Origin: Streptomyces sp. NBC_00490 | GTDB lineage: Bacteria > Actinomycetota > Actinomycetes > Streptomycetales > Streptomycetaceae | Direction of reading: 5' to 3' | Length of the DNA stretch: 64,000 nucleotides | NCBI RefSeq assembly: GCF_036013645.1 | Contig: NZ_CP107869.1 | Location: 8,122,001-8,186,000, forward strand | Shown: one piece after another, positions 17,578-25,861 of the stretch | Position numbering within the stretch: the first letter of the stretch is position 1 | Layout of the letters: every line of letters starts with the position of its first letter | Program-made: the position numbers and the translations under genes | Notes under the pieces: model-generated | Seen by the model: the letters and a program-made list of their open reading frames with translations, nothing else | Database searches by the model: none | What the model was told of the DNA's origin: nothing

Positions 17578-18948
17578 TCAGAGGCCGGTCGGAGGCGGCG
17601 GGGGGCCGCTCGCCTCGCTGGACGGGGCGTTCTGCGTGCCGGAGGACGGCGGTGCCCCCTGCGGCGGCGGGGTTGTGGTCGGCGGGGTGGACTGCCATCC
17701 GCCGCTCTGCCCAGACGCGCTACTCGCGCCGGATCCGCCAGGCCCCGGGCTGCCGCCCACCTGGCCGCTGGTGTCGTCGGACACGCTCGTCGGCGCGGGC
17801 TGGACGGCCTTCTCCAAGCCGGACTTGACCGCGTCGCCGCCGGGCGAGGAACCCGTTCCGCCGCTCTGCGATCCCTCCTTGCCCTCGCCGCCTCCGCCGG
17901 TCGGGTTGGCAGCGATGTCGCCGGGGAACCCGCCGCCGTCGGGGCCCTGCGGTGCGGCACCCGCGCCGGCGGCAGCGCCACCGGTTCCGGCGGTGGCCGC
18001 AGCAGCGGCGGCCTTGCGGGCGGCCTTCTCGGCGTGAGCCTTCGCGATCTGCGCACCGGCGCCGCCGGCACGGTGGATGGACTCCCCGTCGGTCCCGTCG
18101 GCCGCCCAGTGCACGAACTTGAAGACCGCGTACGGGCACAGCAGCACCAGGATCATGATGACGATGCCGGACATGACGTCGGCGAGGGCGGCGATGCCGT
18201 CCTCGGCCTCGGTCTTGCCCATGGCAGCGATGCCGAGCACGAAGATCACGGTCATCAGCAGCTTCGAGACCACGAGGGTGGCGGTGGCTTCGATCCAGCC
18301 CTTGCGCCAGCGCCGGGCGACTTCCCAGCCGCCGCCGGCGGACGCGAAGACGGCGAGGGTGACCATGACGAGGATGCCGACCTTGCGGACCATCATCACG
18401 CACCAGTAGAGGAAGGCGCCGATGGCGGCGCCGAGCCCGACGACGACCGGGACGAGCCAGCCGAGTCCGGACAGCGATCCGATCTGGTTGACCTTCACGA
18501 TACGGCGCACGGCTGACTCGATGTTCAGGTGCGCGGTCTTGAACAGGCCGTCGCTGACGGCGTCGACGACTTCGACGGCCACCGTGGTCAGGGCGATGGC
18601 GCAGAAGGCGAACAGGACGCCGCTCATGGTGCCGGTGAACGCTTGTGTCAGCGCTTGCCCGTCGCGCCGGATGGCGGCCCGGACCAGCTGTGCGCAGAAC
18701 GTGGCGACCAGCAGGACCAGGCCCAGTGGCAGCAGCATCTCGTAGTTGTCACGGAACCATCCGGCGTTCAGATCCACCTTCGTGGTGGTGTCGACCGCCT
18801 CGGCGGCCAGGTCGGCTGCGGCGGCGGCCAGTTCACCGGCGGACTTCGCCATCCAGTCACCGATGGCCTTGCCGGGGTCCGAGGCGAAATCCACCGCGTC
18901 GCCGACCGTGCACAACTTGTCGGCCAGGGGGTAATCACAGAAGCCCAC
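17578..18948 (-). CDS. SCO6881-family, VirB6/TrbL-like polytopic membrane protein
   Basis: A 456-residue membrane protein. GTG 18948 follows GGAGGAG. After about 70 residues containing a hydrophilic helical repeat come five to six membrane helices (starting LLPLGLVLLVATFCAQLV; later WLVPVVVGLGAAIGAFLYW and IVIMILVLLCPYAVFKFV) up to residue 285. An Ala-rich helix and a Gly/Ser/Pro-rich disordered tail of about 150 residues follow. Topology and neighbours match the inner-membrane channel subunit VirB6/TrbL. Confidence 0.85.
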   Translation of the reverse strand: MGFCDYPLADKLCTVGDAVDFASDPGKAIGDWMAKSAGELAAAAADLAAEAVDTTTKVDLNAGWFRDNYEMLLPLGLVLLVATFCAQLVRAAIRRDGQALTQAFTGTMSGVLFAFCAIALTTVAVEVVDAVSDGLFKTAHLNIESAVRRIVKVNQIGSLSGLGWLVPVVVGLGAAIGAFLYWCVMMVRKVGILVMVTLAVFASAGGGWEVARRWRKGWIEATATLVVSKLLMTVIFVLGIAAMGKTEAEDGIAALADVMSGIVIMILVLLCPYAVFKFVHWAADGTDGESIHRAGGAGAQIAKAHAEKAARKAAAAAATAGTGGAAAGAGAAPQGPDGGGFPGDIAANPTGGGGEGKEGSQSGGTGSSPGGDAVKSGLEKAVQPAPTSVSDDTSGQVGGSPGPGGSGASSASGQSGGWQSTPPTTTPPPQGAPPSSGTQNAPSSEASGPPPPPTGL

Positions 18949-18984
18949 GGGGAGTTACTCCTCCTTTCGTGTCTCAAGCGCGGG

Positions 18985-19677
18985 TCACTGCGTGACGCTC
19001 GGAGCGATGGCGGCCAGGGTGCAGTCGTGGTTCGGGCGGCACTGGACGGCGAGGGTCACGGCCCGTTCCTCGGCCCCTCCGCCGCCCTTCTTCCAACTGA
19101 GCGTCTGCTTGCCGTTGACGGTGACGACGTAGATGTGCGCCTCGGTGATTGCGGACGGGTCCTCGGCTAGGGCTTGCTTGAACGCGCCGGGGTAGTGGCC
19201 CTCGGTGACGTGGGCGGTGGCGTGCTGGTCCTGGTCGGCCATCCGTGACCACAGCACCGGGTCAGGAACCTGGCCGGAGACCGAGGCCCAGTCGGCGTAC
19301 TTGGTCTCGGCGGTCATCCAGGCGCGCATGCCGGCGAGCTGCTGGTCGCGGCTGGTGTCACGGGTGTCGTAGGACCACAGCATCTGGGCTGCTGCCTTGG
19401 CGTAGGCGACCGGCTCGGAGATCTGCGGCGGCTTGGGCACCGACCCGGATCCGGAGGAAGGCTTCGGGGCGGCCTCGGAGGAGGACGGGCTGCCGGTTGG
19501 GGCAGGCGCCACGGCGCCCGGAGCCTGGTGGCTATTCCCACCTCCGGTCAGCAGGGCGACGACCCCGGCGATGGCGAGCAGGACGGCGACGGCGGCGGCG
19601 ACGATCGCGATGCGCCGGTTGGCCGACCACCCCGAGCCGTACGAGGACAGTGAGAGGGACGGGGATCGTTTCCGCAT
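18985..19677 (-). CDS. VirB8/TcpC-like membrane-anchored conjugation protein
   Basis: A 230-residue bitopic protein: a short cytoplasmic N-terminus, one membrane helix (IAIVAAAVAVLLAIAGVVAL, about residues 23-42), a Ser/Pro linker, then an extracytoplasmic domain with YAKAAAQMLWSYDTRDTSRD and strands ending at SVTQ. This layout is that of VirB8 and TcpC scaffold proteins. ATG 19677 overlaps the stop of the pilin-like gene as ATGA. Confidence 0.8.
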   Translation of the reverse strand: MRKRSPSLSLSSYGSGWSANRRIAIVAAAVAVLLAIAGVVALLTGGGNSHQAPGAVAPAPTGSPSSSEAAPKPSSGSGSVPKPPQISEPVAYAKAAAQMLWSYDTRDTSRDQQLAGMRAWMTAETKYADWASVSGQVPDPVLWSRMADQDQHATAHVTEGHYPGAFKQALAEDPSAITEAHIYVVTVNGKQTLSWKKGGGGAEERAVTLAVQCRPNHDCTLAAIAPSVTQ

Positions 19678-19991
19678 CAGTGGACCTGCGAGCCCAGGCC
19701 GGAGAAGAAGGCCACGATGCCGTTCGCGGCGCCCAGACCGAGGGCGGCGCCGGCGGCGACCACGGCGCCCTTCTTCCCGTTGGCCTCGGCCTGGTGGCCA
19801 CCGGTGTGGTGGCCCCAGGCCCAGACGCCGAGCGAGACGGCGAGGGCGCCAACGACGGCGATGATGCCGAACATGTTGATCGAGTTGACGACGTTCTTCA
19901 GCACGCTCAGGCCGGGCAGACCACCGCCCTTGGGCGAAATTCCTGGGTCGTAGGCGAGCTGGATGACGCGGTCTGCGAGGGGGACGGACAT
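19677..19991 (-). CDS. DUF6112-type small membrane protein, VirB2-like
   Basis: A 104-residue protein with two hydrophobic helices (NMFGIIAVVGALAVSLGVWA and AVVAAGAALGLGAANGIVAF) separated by a short polar loop. This is the pattern of VirB2/TrbC-type pilins and of DUF6112 proteins found in actinobacterial transfer operons. There is no classical cleaved signal. The ATG at 19991 lies in a 135-base gap after the NlpC/P60 gene. It may form the extracellular or wall-spanning part of the channel. Confidence 0.8.
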   Translation of the reverse strand: MSVPLADRVIQLAYDPGISPKGGGLPGLSVLKNVVNSINMFGIIAVVGALAVSLGVWAWGHHTGGHQAEANGKKGAVVAAGAALGLGAANGIVAFFSGLGSQVH

Positions 19992-20126
19992 AGGGGTGGT
20001 GGGGCTCCTTGCATACGCGGGCCCAGTGAGGGCCGGCGGGGAAGGCGAAAGCGGAGGGGGCGCGCGAAGGGCGCGGAAGTGGCCGTGGGGCCAGGGCGCC
20101 CGGGGCGATGCCGGGCGGGGGCGGCG

Positions 20127-21251
20127 TCAGAGGACGCGGCGGGCGGCGAGAATCGTCCAGTCCTTGATCGGGGTGATCCGGACCGGCTTGGTGGTGCGCG
20201 GCGCCTCGATCACGAGGCCCTCGCCCATGTACATGCCGACGTGCTCGGGCCGGGCGGCGGTACCGCGGCTGAAGATCAGGTCACCGGGCTTGAGATGAGC
20301 GGGCGAGATCGCCTTGCCTTCGTTGACCTGCGTGTACGTCGTGCGGGTGAGCGTGATTCCGGCGTGGGCGTACGCCTGCTGCATCAGCGAGCTGCAGTCG
20401 CAGCGGCCCATGGGGTCAGGACCATGCGAGTTCGTGCAGGAGCCGCCCCACTGGTAGAGCGTCCCGAGCTGCTGCATCGCCCAGGTGATGGCCTTGCGCG
20501 CCTTCGGATCGGCGTCCTTGGGGATCGAGTAACCCTTCGGGACGCTCCCCCCGGGGATGCGGCCGAACCCGGAACCGTCCTGGCCCGGCGCGCAGCCGGT
20601 CATGGCCGACTGCTTGTCCTGGTCCGTGTCCTTGCCGTCCGCGTCACCGCCGCCGGGGAAGCTCTTGGCGATTGTGCCCTGCAGCGCGGTGGCGAGCTTT
20701 TCCCACTGCGCGTAGGCGTCTGGCAGGCCGGACTTCTGCACGGCTTGGGCGGCCTGGGTGACGGTCATCTGCTGCCACCCGCTCACTTTGAGCAAGTGCT
20801 TGTAGAACTGCTCGCTCGCGTAGGTGGGGTCGCGGATCTGCTCGGCGCTGCCCCAGCTCTGGGAAGGGCGCTGCTGGAAGAGGCCGAGGGAGTCGCGGTC
20901 GCCGTAGGCGAGGTTGCGCAGTCGGCTCTCCTGCATCGCCGTGGCGAGCGCGATGATCTGTCCCTTCTTGGGGACGTCGAGGGAGAGGCCGGCGGCCACG
21001 ACTGTCTGGGCGTTGGGGACCTGCTCGGCGGGCAGGTCCAGGCCCTCGACGTGCACGTCCTTGCCGGAGGCGCCGTCGAGGATCTTGGTGACCTGTTCGG
21101 CGACCTTGTCGCTGTCGATGTCGCTCAGGCAGCTGCTGAAGGAGCCGCTGCTCTGCACGGCGTCGGCCGAGGAGGCCAGCATCATGCCGGTGCCGGCGAT
21201 CAGGATCGGGGAGAGGAAGACGACGCCGATGCCGGCGGCGAGCCCTTTCAA
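20127..21251 (-). CDS. VirB1-like lytic transglycosylase + NlpC/P60 wall hydrolase
   Basis: A 374-residue two-domain hydrolase that opens peptidoglycan for the mating channel. After an N-terminal membrane segment (residues 2-20), residues about 95-170 form a lysozyme-like domain with AMQESRLRN (catalytic Glu) and SLGLFQQRPS. Residues about 245-374 form an NlpC/P60 domain with DCSSLMQQAYAHAG (catalytic Cys) and EHVGMYMG (catalytic His). The TTG start at 21251 overlaps the stop of a 20-codon leader ORF, so translation is coupled. It is the first large gene of the transfer operon. Confidence 0.85.
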   Translation of the reverse strand: MKGLAAGIGVVFLSPILIAGTGMMLASSADAVQSSGSFSSCLSDIDSDKVAEQVTKILDGASGKDVHVEGLDLPAEQVPNAQTVVAAGLSLDVPKKGQIIALATAMQESRLRNLAYGDRDSLGLFQQRPSQSWGSAEQIRDPTYASEQFYKHLLKVSGWQQMTVTQAAQAVQKSGLPDAYAQWEKLATALQGTIAKSFPGGGDADGKDTDQDKQSAMTGCAPGQDGSGFGRIPGGSVPKGYSIPKDADPKARKAITWAMQQLGTLYQWGGSCTNSHGPDPMGRCDCSSLMQQAYAHAGITLTRTTYTQVNEGKAISPAHLKPGDLIFSRGTAARPEHVGMYMGEGLVIEAPRTTKPVRITPIKDWTILAARRVL

Positions 21252-21310
21252 TCCGAGCGGACCGCTCGCCGGTCAGCGGTTTCGGGCATGGGTGGGTAGC
21301 GAGACGTCAT
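21248..21310 (-). CDS. 20-residue leader peptide coupled to the NlpC/P60 gene
   Basis: ATG 21310 follows AAGGA at about six bases and encodes MTSRYPPMPETADRRAVRSD. Its TGA (21250-21248) overlaps the TTG of the next gene. The ribosome site of the operon belongs to this ORF and not to the TTG, so a ribosome must finish it to start the hydrolase. Sequence alone cannot show whether the peptide has its own function. Confidence 0.6.
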   Translation of the reverse strand: MTSRYPPMPETADRRAVRSD

Positions 21311-21765
21311 GAACGTGTCCTTGGGGGTGCGGTGTCCGGCATACCGCGTGCGCGAGGCGTCTCGGAAGGGCGCAGCAGCCGGGGTGGGCGATCGGGACGG
21401 GCCGGTGCGGGGCGAGTTGCCGCTCGCTCCGCGTGGCCGGGCCGTGAGCTAGGTGTGCCGGGGCAAGGGGTACCTCCGTGAGGCGTGGCAGGGGAGTGGC
21501 CAGCGGCGGTGTGCGCCGGGCGGTTCAAAAACAGTAGGCGCGGATCGGCGGTTGACCAAAAAGTCGGCGTGAGGTGCCGGAAACCGGTACCTCGGCAGGG
21601 CACTTCTTGGGCGTCGGCGGTTTCGCCTCTACAGTTTTTGGACTCCCCTCGCCCTCCTCGGTCTGCGGCCCTGGGCTTCTGCATGCCCACTTCCGGCCCG
21701 CGAGGACTCCTGCGCGAGGCGGCTATTTCCCTCCGCGTTTCCGCAACCCGAATCGGGGTTCCTCT
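21311..21765. promoter_or_regulatory. Divergent control region between tra and methyltransferase operons
   Basis: A gene-free 455 bases separating the leftward transfer operon from the rightward accessory operon, so it should hold both promoters. The main structure is the set of nested dyads at 21526-21640. I see no clear pair of -35/-10 boxes. Confidence 0.7.
21526..21640. promoter_or_regulatory. Three nested inverted repeats on one centre (operator array)
   Basis: Outer arms CAAAAACAGTAG (21526-21537) and CTACAGTTTTTG (21629-21640) have one mismatch. Middle arms CCAAAAAGT (21556-21564) and ACTTCTTGG (21602-21610) have one mismatch. Inner arms GAGGTGCCGG (21571-21580) and CCGGTACCTC (21584-21593) have one mismatch and a 3-base spacer. 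The outer and middle pairs centre on 21583 and the inner on 21582. The inner 17 bp has the half-sites GTGCCGG and CCGGTAC found in the array at 47617-47758. Confidence 0.75.
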
Positions 21766-22521
21766 TTGCCTTTTTCCCTTCACCAGGGCGACGCTCTGGC
21801 CGTTCTCTCCGGCCTTCCGGACGGCTGCGTCGACTCCGTCATCACCGACCCGCCGTACAACAGCGGAGGCCGGACCGCGAAGGAGCGCACCACGCGCTCC
21901 GCGAAGCAGAAGTACACCTCCGCCGACGCCAAGAACGACCTCGCCGACTTCACCGGCGAGAACATGGATCAGCGGTCCTACTCGTTCTGGCTGACGCAGA
22001 TCATGACCGAAGCCCACCGCCTTACCAAGACCGGCGGGACGGCCCTGCTGTTCACCGACTGGCGCCAGCTCCCGACGACGACGGACGCGATCCAGGCGGC
22101 CGGATGGCTGTGGCGCGGTGTCCTGGCCTGGCACAAGCCGCAGGCCAGGCCCCAGAAGGGCCGGTTCACCCAGAACTGCGAGTTCATCGTCTGGGCCAGC
22201 AAGGGGCCGATCGACGGCTCCCGCAACCCCGTCTATCTGCCTGGCATGTACTCGGCTTCGCAGCCCTCTGGCGCGAAGCGCCAGCACATCACGCAGAAGC
22301 CGGTCGAGGTGATGCGCGAGCTGGTCAAGATCAGCCCCGAGGGCGGCACGGTCCTCGACTTCTGCGCCGGCTCCGGCTCCACGGGCGTGGCCGCCCTGCT
22401 GGAAGGCCGGGACTTCATCGGGGTGGAGAAGACCGAGCACTACGCGTCGATCGCGGCCGACCGGCTCACCGAGACGATCCGCGCAACCCTCACGCAGGAC
22501 GACGTGGTTCTCACCGCCTGA
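21766..22521 (+). CDS. Orphan DNA methyltransferase (N4-cytosine or N6-adenine)
   Basis: A 251-residue enzyme. The catalytic motif DPPY (residues 28-31) comes before the SAM-binding motif LDFCAGSGSTG near residue 205, the order of beta-type amino-methyltransferases. A conserved QKPVEVM sits before the SAM motif. I start at TTG 21766 (GGGG seven bases upstream), because the longer frame upstream crosses the operator. No restriction enzyme gene is nearby. As first gene of the operon facing the tra genes, it could mark element DNA against host restriction or affect regulation. Confidence 0.85.
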   Translation: MPFSLHQGDALAVLSGLPDGCVDSVITDPPYNSGGRTAKERTTRSAKQKYTSADAKNDLADFTGENMDQRSYSFWLTQIMTEAHRLTKTGGTALLFTDWRQLPTTTDAIQAAGWLWRGVLAWHKPQARPQKGRFTQNCEFIVWASKGPIDGSRNPVYLPGMYSASQPSGAKRQHITQKPVEVMRELVKISPEGGTVLDFCAGSGSTGVAALLEGRDFIGVEKTEHYASIAADRLTETIRATLTQDDVVLTA

Positions 22522-22674
22522 GCCGCGTCCTTGCCCGTCGCCAAGGCGACCAGCTCCCACGCGCAGCCGTAGGCGAAATACCGCCCGGAGGAACGTGCAA
22601 TCCGCCGGCGGCGCCGCGCGAGGGCGCCCCCGCACTTCCCTCATTCCGCGTCTCGTAGGAGGCCGAACTTCTCA

Positions 22675-23316
22675 ATGCCCGAATCCGCAAAACCTGCCGA
22701 CGATGGAGAGTTGGAGCCGATTCGTATTCCGGATCCACAGCTGGAGGGAATCGAGGCGAGCGTGCGGCGGCTCATGGAGCAGTCGGCGCAACAGGCTCAG
22801 CAGCTCGACCACCTCGCGTCCGCCCCGTCGCCGAGTGGATCACCGTTCGCCGCGTTCGGCATGCCGGGACTCGGTGGCCCGCCGGCCGCCGCTCCACCGG
22901 AGCCCCGCCCGATCCTGGAACTGGACGGCGAGGAACGCGAGGACGAACTCGACGCCCTGTCCGACTGGGTCGACGACTTCTTCCTCCCGGTCTACGGGGC
23001 GGAGGTTACCACCGCGGCGCCCTGGTGCCTGCAGTGGCAGGAGCACGACGATGTCGTGGCCTGGCTCCATGCCTTGTGGCTCGCCTACCAGCAGCACAAG
23101 GACCCCGAATCCGGGCTCTCCGGTCTGTTCGTGTGGCACCGGGATTTCCTCACCCACGCCGTCGCGGCGATCCGGGCACCGGGCGGCCCGCTGTCGGCCT
23201 GCATGACCTCTCCCGACCGGCCCGCACACCGTCTCCTGCCCGGTCCGCCGCCGTCCGTACGGACGGAGACGGCGGCCACGGCGCAAGCCGCTGACCAGGA
23301 CGAGCCGGCGTCATGA
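22675..23316 (+). CDS. DUF4913 protein
   Basis: A 213-residue protein; ATG 22675 is preceded by TAGGAGG. Residues about 95-160 match the DUF4913 pattern: LSDWVDDFFLPVYGAEV, then WCLQWQEHDDVVAWLHALW, and a final WHRDFL. A Gln-rich helical segment lies upstream and a disordered tail downstream. DUF4913 genes are typical of actinobacterial plasmids and phages and have no known role. The stop overlaps the start of a RelE-like gene (ATGA), which makes an antitoxin or partner role possible. Confidence 0.8.
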   Translation: MPESAKPADDGELEPIRIPDPQLEGIEASVRRLMEQSAQQAQQLDHLASAPSPSGSPFAAFGMPGLGGPPAAAPPEPRPILELDGEEREDELDALSDWVDDFFLPVYGAEVTTAAPWCLQWQEHDDVVAWLHALWLAYQQHKDPESGLSGLFVWHRDFLTHAVAAIRAPGGPLSACMTSPDRPAHRLLPGPPPSVRTETAATAQAADQDEPAS

Positions 23317-23798
23317 CCGCGGGACAGGGACAGCCCGCCTTCGGACTGAGCTTCGATCCGCGCGCGCTGACCGATCTCCTTCAGGCTCCCAGCGACATAC
23401 GCGACCTCACCCTTGCCTACCTGCAGGAAGTCGTGAACGCGCAGCGCTTCGGGCTGCGCCTCGACGGTGACCTGGAGGGCTGTCGAAAGCTGTTCGTGGA
23501 CTCCCGCAAGGACTGGCGCGTCGTCTACGCCGTCCGCCCGGCGCCCGCGGAGTCCGCCCACCACAAGGAGATCCACGTCGTCGCGATCCGGCCGCGCGCG
23601 GGCAACGATGTCTACGACGAGGTCGGCCGCCGTTTGGGCATGACTCGCCGGCCGCTGAGCGCCCGCACCCACGCGGCACGCTCCCGTTCCCCGCAACTGG
23701 CCGCCCGTGCGCCCGTGCCCCGGCCCGGTCCGCCGCCCACTGCGCCACCGGGTCTGCCCCGTCCCGCACCGAACCCCGCGCACCATCCCACCCGCTGA
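23313..23798 (+). CDS. RelE/ParE-like protein
   Basis: A 161-residue protein. The first 110 residues follow the RelE fold: a long N-terminal helix with DIRDLTLAYLQEVVN, then LDGDLEGCRKLFVDSRKDWR, VVYAVRPA and IHVVAIRPRAGNDVYDEVGR. RelE toxins cleave ribosome-bound mRNA, while ParE toxins act on gyrase. The 50-residue Pro-rich tail is unusual for a toxin. It is coupled to the DUF4913 gene, which stands where an antitoxin gene would be. Toxicity is not established. Confidence 0.7.
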   Translation: MTAGQGQPAFGLSFDPRALTDLLQAPSDIRDLTLAYLQEVVNAQRFGLRLDGDLEGCRKLFVDSRKDWRVVYAVRPAPAESAHHKEIHVVAIRPRAGNDVYDEVGRRLGMTRRPLSARTHAARSRSPQLAARAPVPRPGPPPTAPPGLPRPAPNPAHHPTR

Positions 23799-23816
23799 AC
23801 GCACGGAGCGTCGCCT

Positions 23817-24506
23817 ATGCCCCCTGAACCCGCGCCGACATCCTCCCGGCGTGCGGTCTCCCCGCTCGACCATCGCCTCGAAGCCGCCACCGGGCACGAC
23901 ATCGACACCCTGTGGGCCTACCGCGACCGCGGCGTCCTCGACGAGCAGCACGCCCAACTGGTGGACCGGCACCGGAAGCTGGCCAAGACCCAGACTGGCG
24001 TCATCTTCCATCTGCGCCTCCTCAACCGCCTGTCCAGCGGCGAGTTCGACGTCGACGGCGCTCTGTTCACGCGTATCGACCGCACCGTGGACCAGTTGGA
24101 AGAGGCTGCCGACGCGCGGGACGCCGCTGCCCGGGATGTGCTCGCCGCCCTGGAGCCCATCGAAGCCGCAACAGCGTCCGTCGCGCAGCAGCTCTCGACG
24201 GACGACCAGGCGGCGCTGCTCGCCATCGCCGGCGGCGCCAAGCTCTACGAACACCTGCTGACCGGCCGGATGTCCGTCACAGCCGCCTCCGGCACCCGCG
24301 TCCCCCACACCAAGCTACGGCGGCTGGAGGACGCCGGCCTGGTCGCCCGGGACACCGGCCACCCCGTACACGCCGGCCAGCCGGTCGCGCTCACCGACGC
24401 CGGAAGAGCCGCGCTGTCCGCCGCCCGCCGGGCCCCCACGACGCAGACGCCGAAGGTCCCAGCTCGCCCCGGCACATCGCCGTCCACTCCGGCGCGGCGG
24501 CGCTGA
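23817..24506 (+). CDS. Helical protein with winged-helix-like C-terminus
   Basis: A 229-residue protein; ATG 23817 has GGAG upstream. Residues 15-125 are a helical domain that ends in DQLEEAADARDAAARDVLAA, the pattern shared with the proteins at 25862, 26341 and 26795. Residues 130-205 look like a winged helix: LLTGRMSVTAASGTRVPHTK, RRLEDAGLVARDTGHPV and ALTDAGRAALS. DNA binding is therefore possible. Part of the rightward accessory operon. Confidence 0.7.
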   Translation: MPPEPAPTSSRRAVSPLDHRLEAATGHDIDTLWAYRDRGVLDEQHAQLVDRHRKLAKTQTGVIFHLRLLNRLSSGEFDVDGALFTRIDRTVDQLEEAADARDAAARDVLAALEPIEAATASVAQQLSTDDQAALLAIAGGAKLYEHLLTGRMSVTAASGTRVPHTKLRRLEDAGLVARDTGHPVHAGQPVALTDAGRAALSAARRAPTTQTPKVPARPGTSPSTPARRR

Positions 24507-24527
24507 ACTCCACCGAAAGGCCCCTTG

Positions 24528-25268
24528 TTGTCTCCCACCGAACCGGCGCCGGTCCGGAAGTCCATCCCCCAAGTCGACTTCGATCTGGACGACCTCGACG
24601 CCGGCGAGGAGAGGTACCTCGACTTCTACCGCAAGGTCGGCGTCCACGAGGACATGCTCGTCCCCCTCGCCGAACATCACGACGGTCCGCACAGCTACTA
24701 CGTCCTGTTCGACCGCACCGCGACCTGGGGACACCCCGGCATGCCCCAGGTGCTCGCCGTGCATCTGCAACGGGACCACGAGAAGCGGACGTTCAGCTTC
24801 GAGAAGGCCCCGCTGCCGCTGCCCGCGATGGCGCAGTCCTGGCTCATCCACCGCGGCTGCCCGCACGATGCCATCGGCCTCGACCCCGAGCTGGGCCCGC
24901 CGCCGGCTGACGAGGCCACGCGAGCACTGGAGCGACGCCTCGCCGGCGACGGCGACCACTACGCCATGGGCTACTCCTACACCAGTGACGACCCGGACGA
25001 CATGGTCGTCGTCGTGGCACTGCGTGCCTTGGACGAACGCGCCCCGTCGCCTTTCCGCGTTGTGGTCGAAGAGGTCGACACCGACACCTGGACGCACACC
25101 CTGCGCGAGGGCGGCTTCGACACGGTGGGCGAGGCCCTGCAGTGGTGCGACGACCGGCTCACCGGCGAGGCCGGCCCTCTCCCGCCGGTCCGCCCGGCAG
25201 CCGCCGCCAGCCGCCTGGCCGGTGTGGCGAAGGCCCCTGCCCTGCGCCCGCCCGGCCGTTCGCGCTGA
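24528..25268 (+). CDS. Conserved hypothetical protein
   Basis: A 246-residue acidic protein. Two TTG codons lie in tandem (24525 and 24528); the second has better spacing (seven bases) from AAAGG. Sequence is mixed alpha/beta: DFDLDDLDAGEERYLDFYRK, then SYYVLFDRTATWG and MVVVVALRALDE, and an Ala/Pro tail. No signal peptide. Family not recognised. The 56-bp stem-loop, copy 2, follows it. Confidence 0.75.
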   Translation: MSPTEPAPVRKSIPQVDFDLDDLDAGEERYLDFYRKVGVHEDMLVPLAEHHDGPHSYYVLFDRTATWGHPGMPQVLAVHLQRDHEKRTFSFEKAPLPLPAMAQSWLIHRGCPHDAIGLDPELGPPPADEATRALERRLAGDGDHYAMGYSYTSDDPDDMVVVVALRALDERAPSPFRVVVEEVDTDTWTHTLREGGFDTVGEALQWCDDRLTGEAGPLPPVRPAAAASRLAGVAKAPALRPPGRSR

Positions 25269-25285
25269 GCGCTCAGCCCGACGCG

Positions 25286-25341
25286 GGCGGCGCAACATAG
25301 CCGACGATCGCCGGTTAGCCAAACCGGCGATTCTCCGGACT
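25286..25341 (+). promoter_or_regulatory. Repeated 56-bp stem-loop element, copy 2
   Basis: Lies between the genes ending at 25268 and starting at 25416, read with transcription. Arms ATCGCCGGTT (25307-25316) and AACCGGCGAT (25322-25331) flank the loop AGCCA. Compared with copy 1 (992-1047) the second pair from the stem base is swapped (T-A for A-T) while pairing is kept. A TTATAC string follows at 25343-25348 and could be part of a promoter. Confidence 0.7.
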
Positions 25342-25415
25342 CTTATACAGCCGCCGGGACAACTCCGCGGCGCCCTTCCACACATTCCCCACGCCTTCAC
25401 GGAGGCTTCTTCCGC

Positions 25416-25769
25416 ATGCGCTCCACCCGAATTGCCATATCCGCCGCGATGCTCGGCGCACTCGCTCTGCCGGTGCTGTCCGCCACCACCGCCAACGCGG
25501 CACCGACCACCGCCTCCGCCTCCGCTCTCCCCGCGAGCACCTGCTCGTCCCTCCCGCCGCTGCCGTACGCAGTGCACGCCAAGGCCGTGACCATCCGGTC
25601 CAAGGCCAGCTCGAAGTCCACGGCGCTCGGCGTGCTCTACAAGAGCCACAAGTTCACCGTCTCCAAGAAGAGCGGCAACTGGGTCTACATCACGGACAAG
25701 ACGACCGGCGTGAAGGGCTGGGTCTCCGGCACGTACGTGTACCGCGACGTCCGTATGTGCCTGGACTGA
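25416..25769 (+). CDS. Secreted SH3-domain protein
   Basis: A 117-residue exported protein. The signal peptide is positively charged then hydrophobic (IAISAAMLGALALPVLSATT) with a likely cut after ANA. The mature part is one bacterial SH3 domain: VTIRSKASSKSTALGVLYKS, FTVSKKSGNWVYI and KGWVSGTYVY. Two Cys (one early, one near the end) may form a disulphide. Such domains bind peptidoglycan. ATG 25416 follows GGAGG at about eight bases. It may be controlled by the stem-loop element just upstream. Confidence 0.85.
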   Translation: MRSTRIAISAAMLGALALPVLSATTANAAPTTASASALPASTCSSLPPLPYAVHAKAVTIRSKASSKSTALGVLYKSHKFTVSKKSGNWVYITDKTTGVKGWVSGTYVYRDVRMCLD

Positions 25770-25861
25770 CCGGACTTCAGCACGTCCCGGCAAACGGCTG
25801 ATCGCCAGTACGGGGCCCCACATTCCCTACGCATCGGCCTATCCAGAACAGGAGATCCCCC

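Noticed and set aside
15929..18516. Very long open frames opposite the SCO6880 and SCO6881 genes
   Set aside because: They are antisense to genes with clear families and have the Arg/Gly/Val bias of high-GC shadow frames.
19245..21299. 684-codon open frame on the plus strand
   Set aside because: Antisense to the VirB8-like, DUF6112 and NlpC/P60 genes; its product has no domain pattern.
24315..25823. 502-codon open frame on the minus strand
   Set aside because: Runs opposite three well-supported plus-strand genes and through the stem-loop element.
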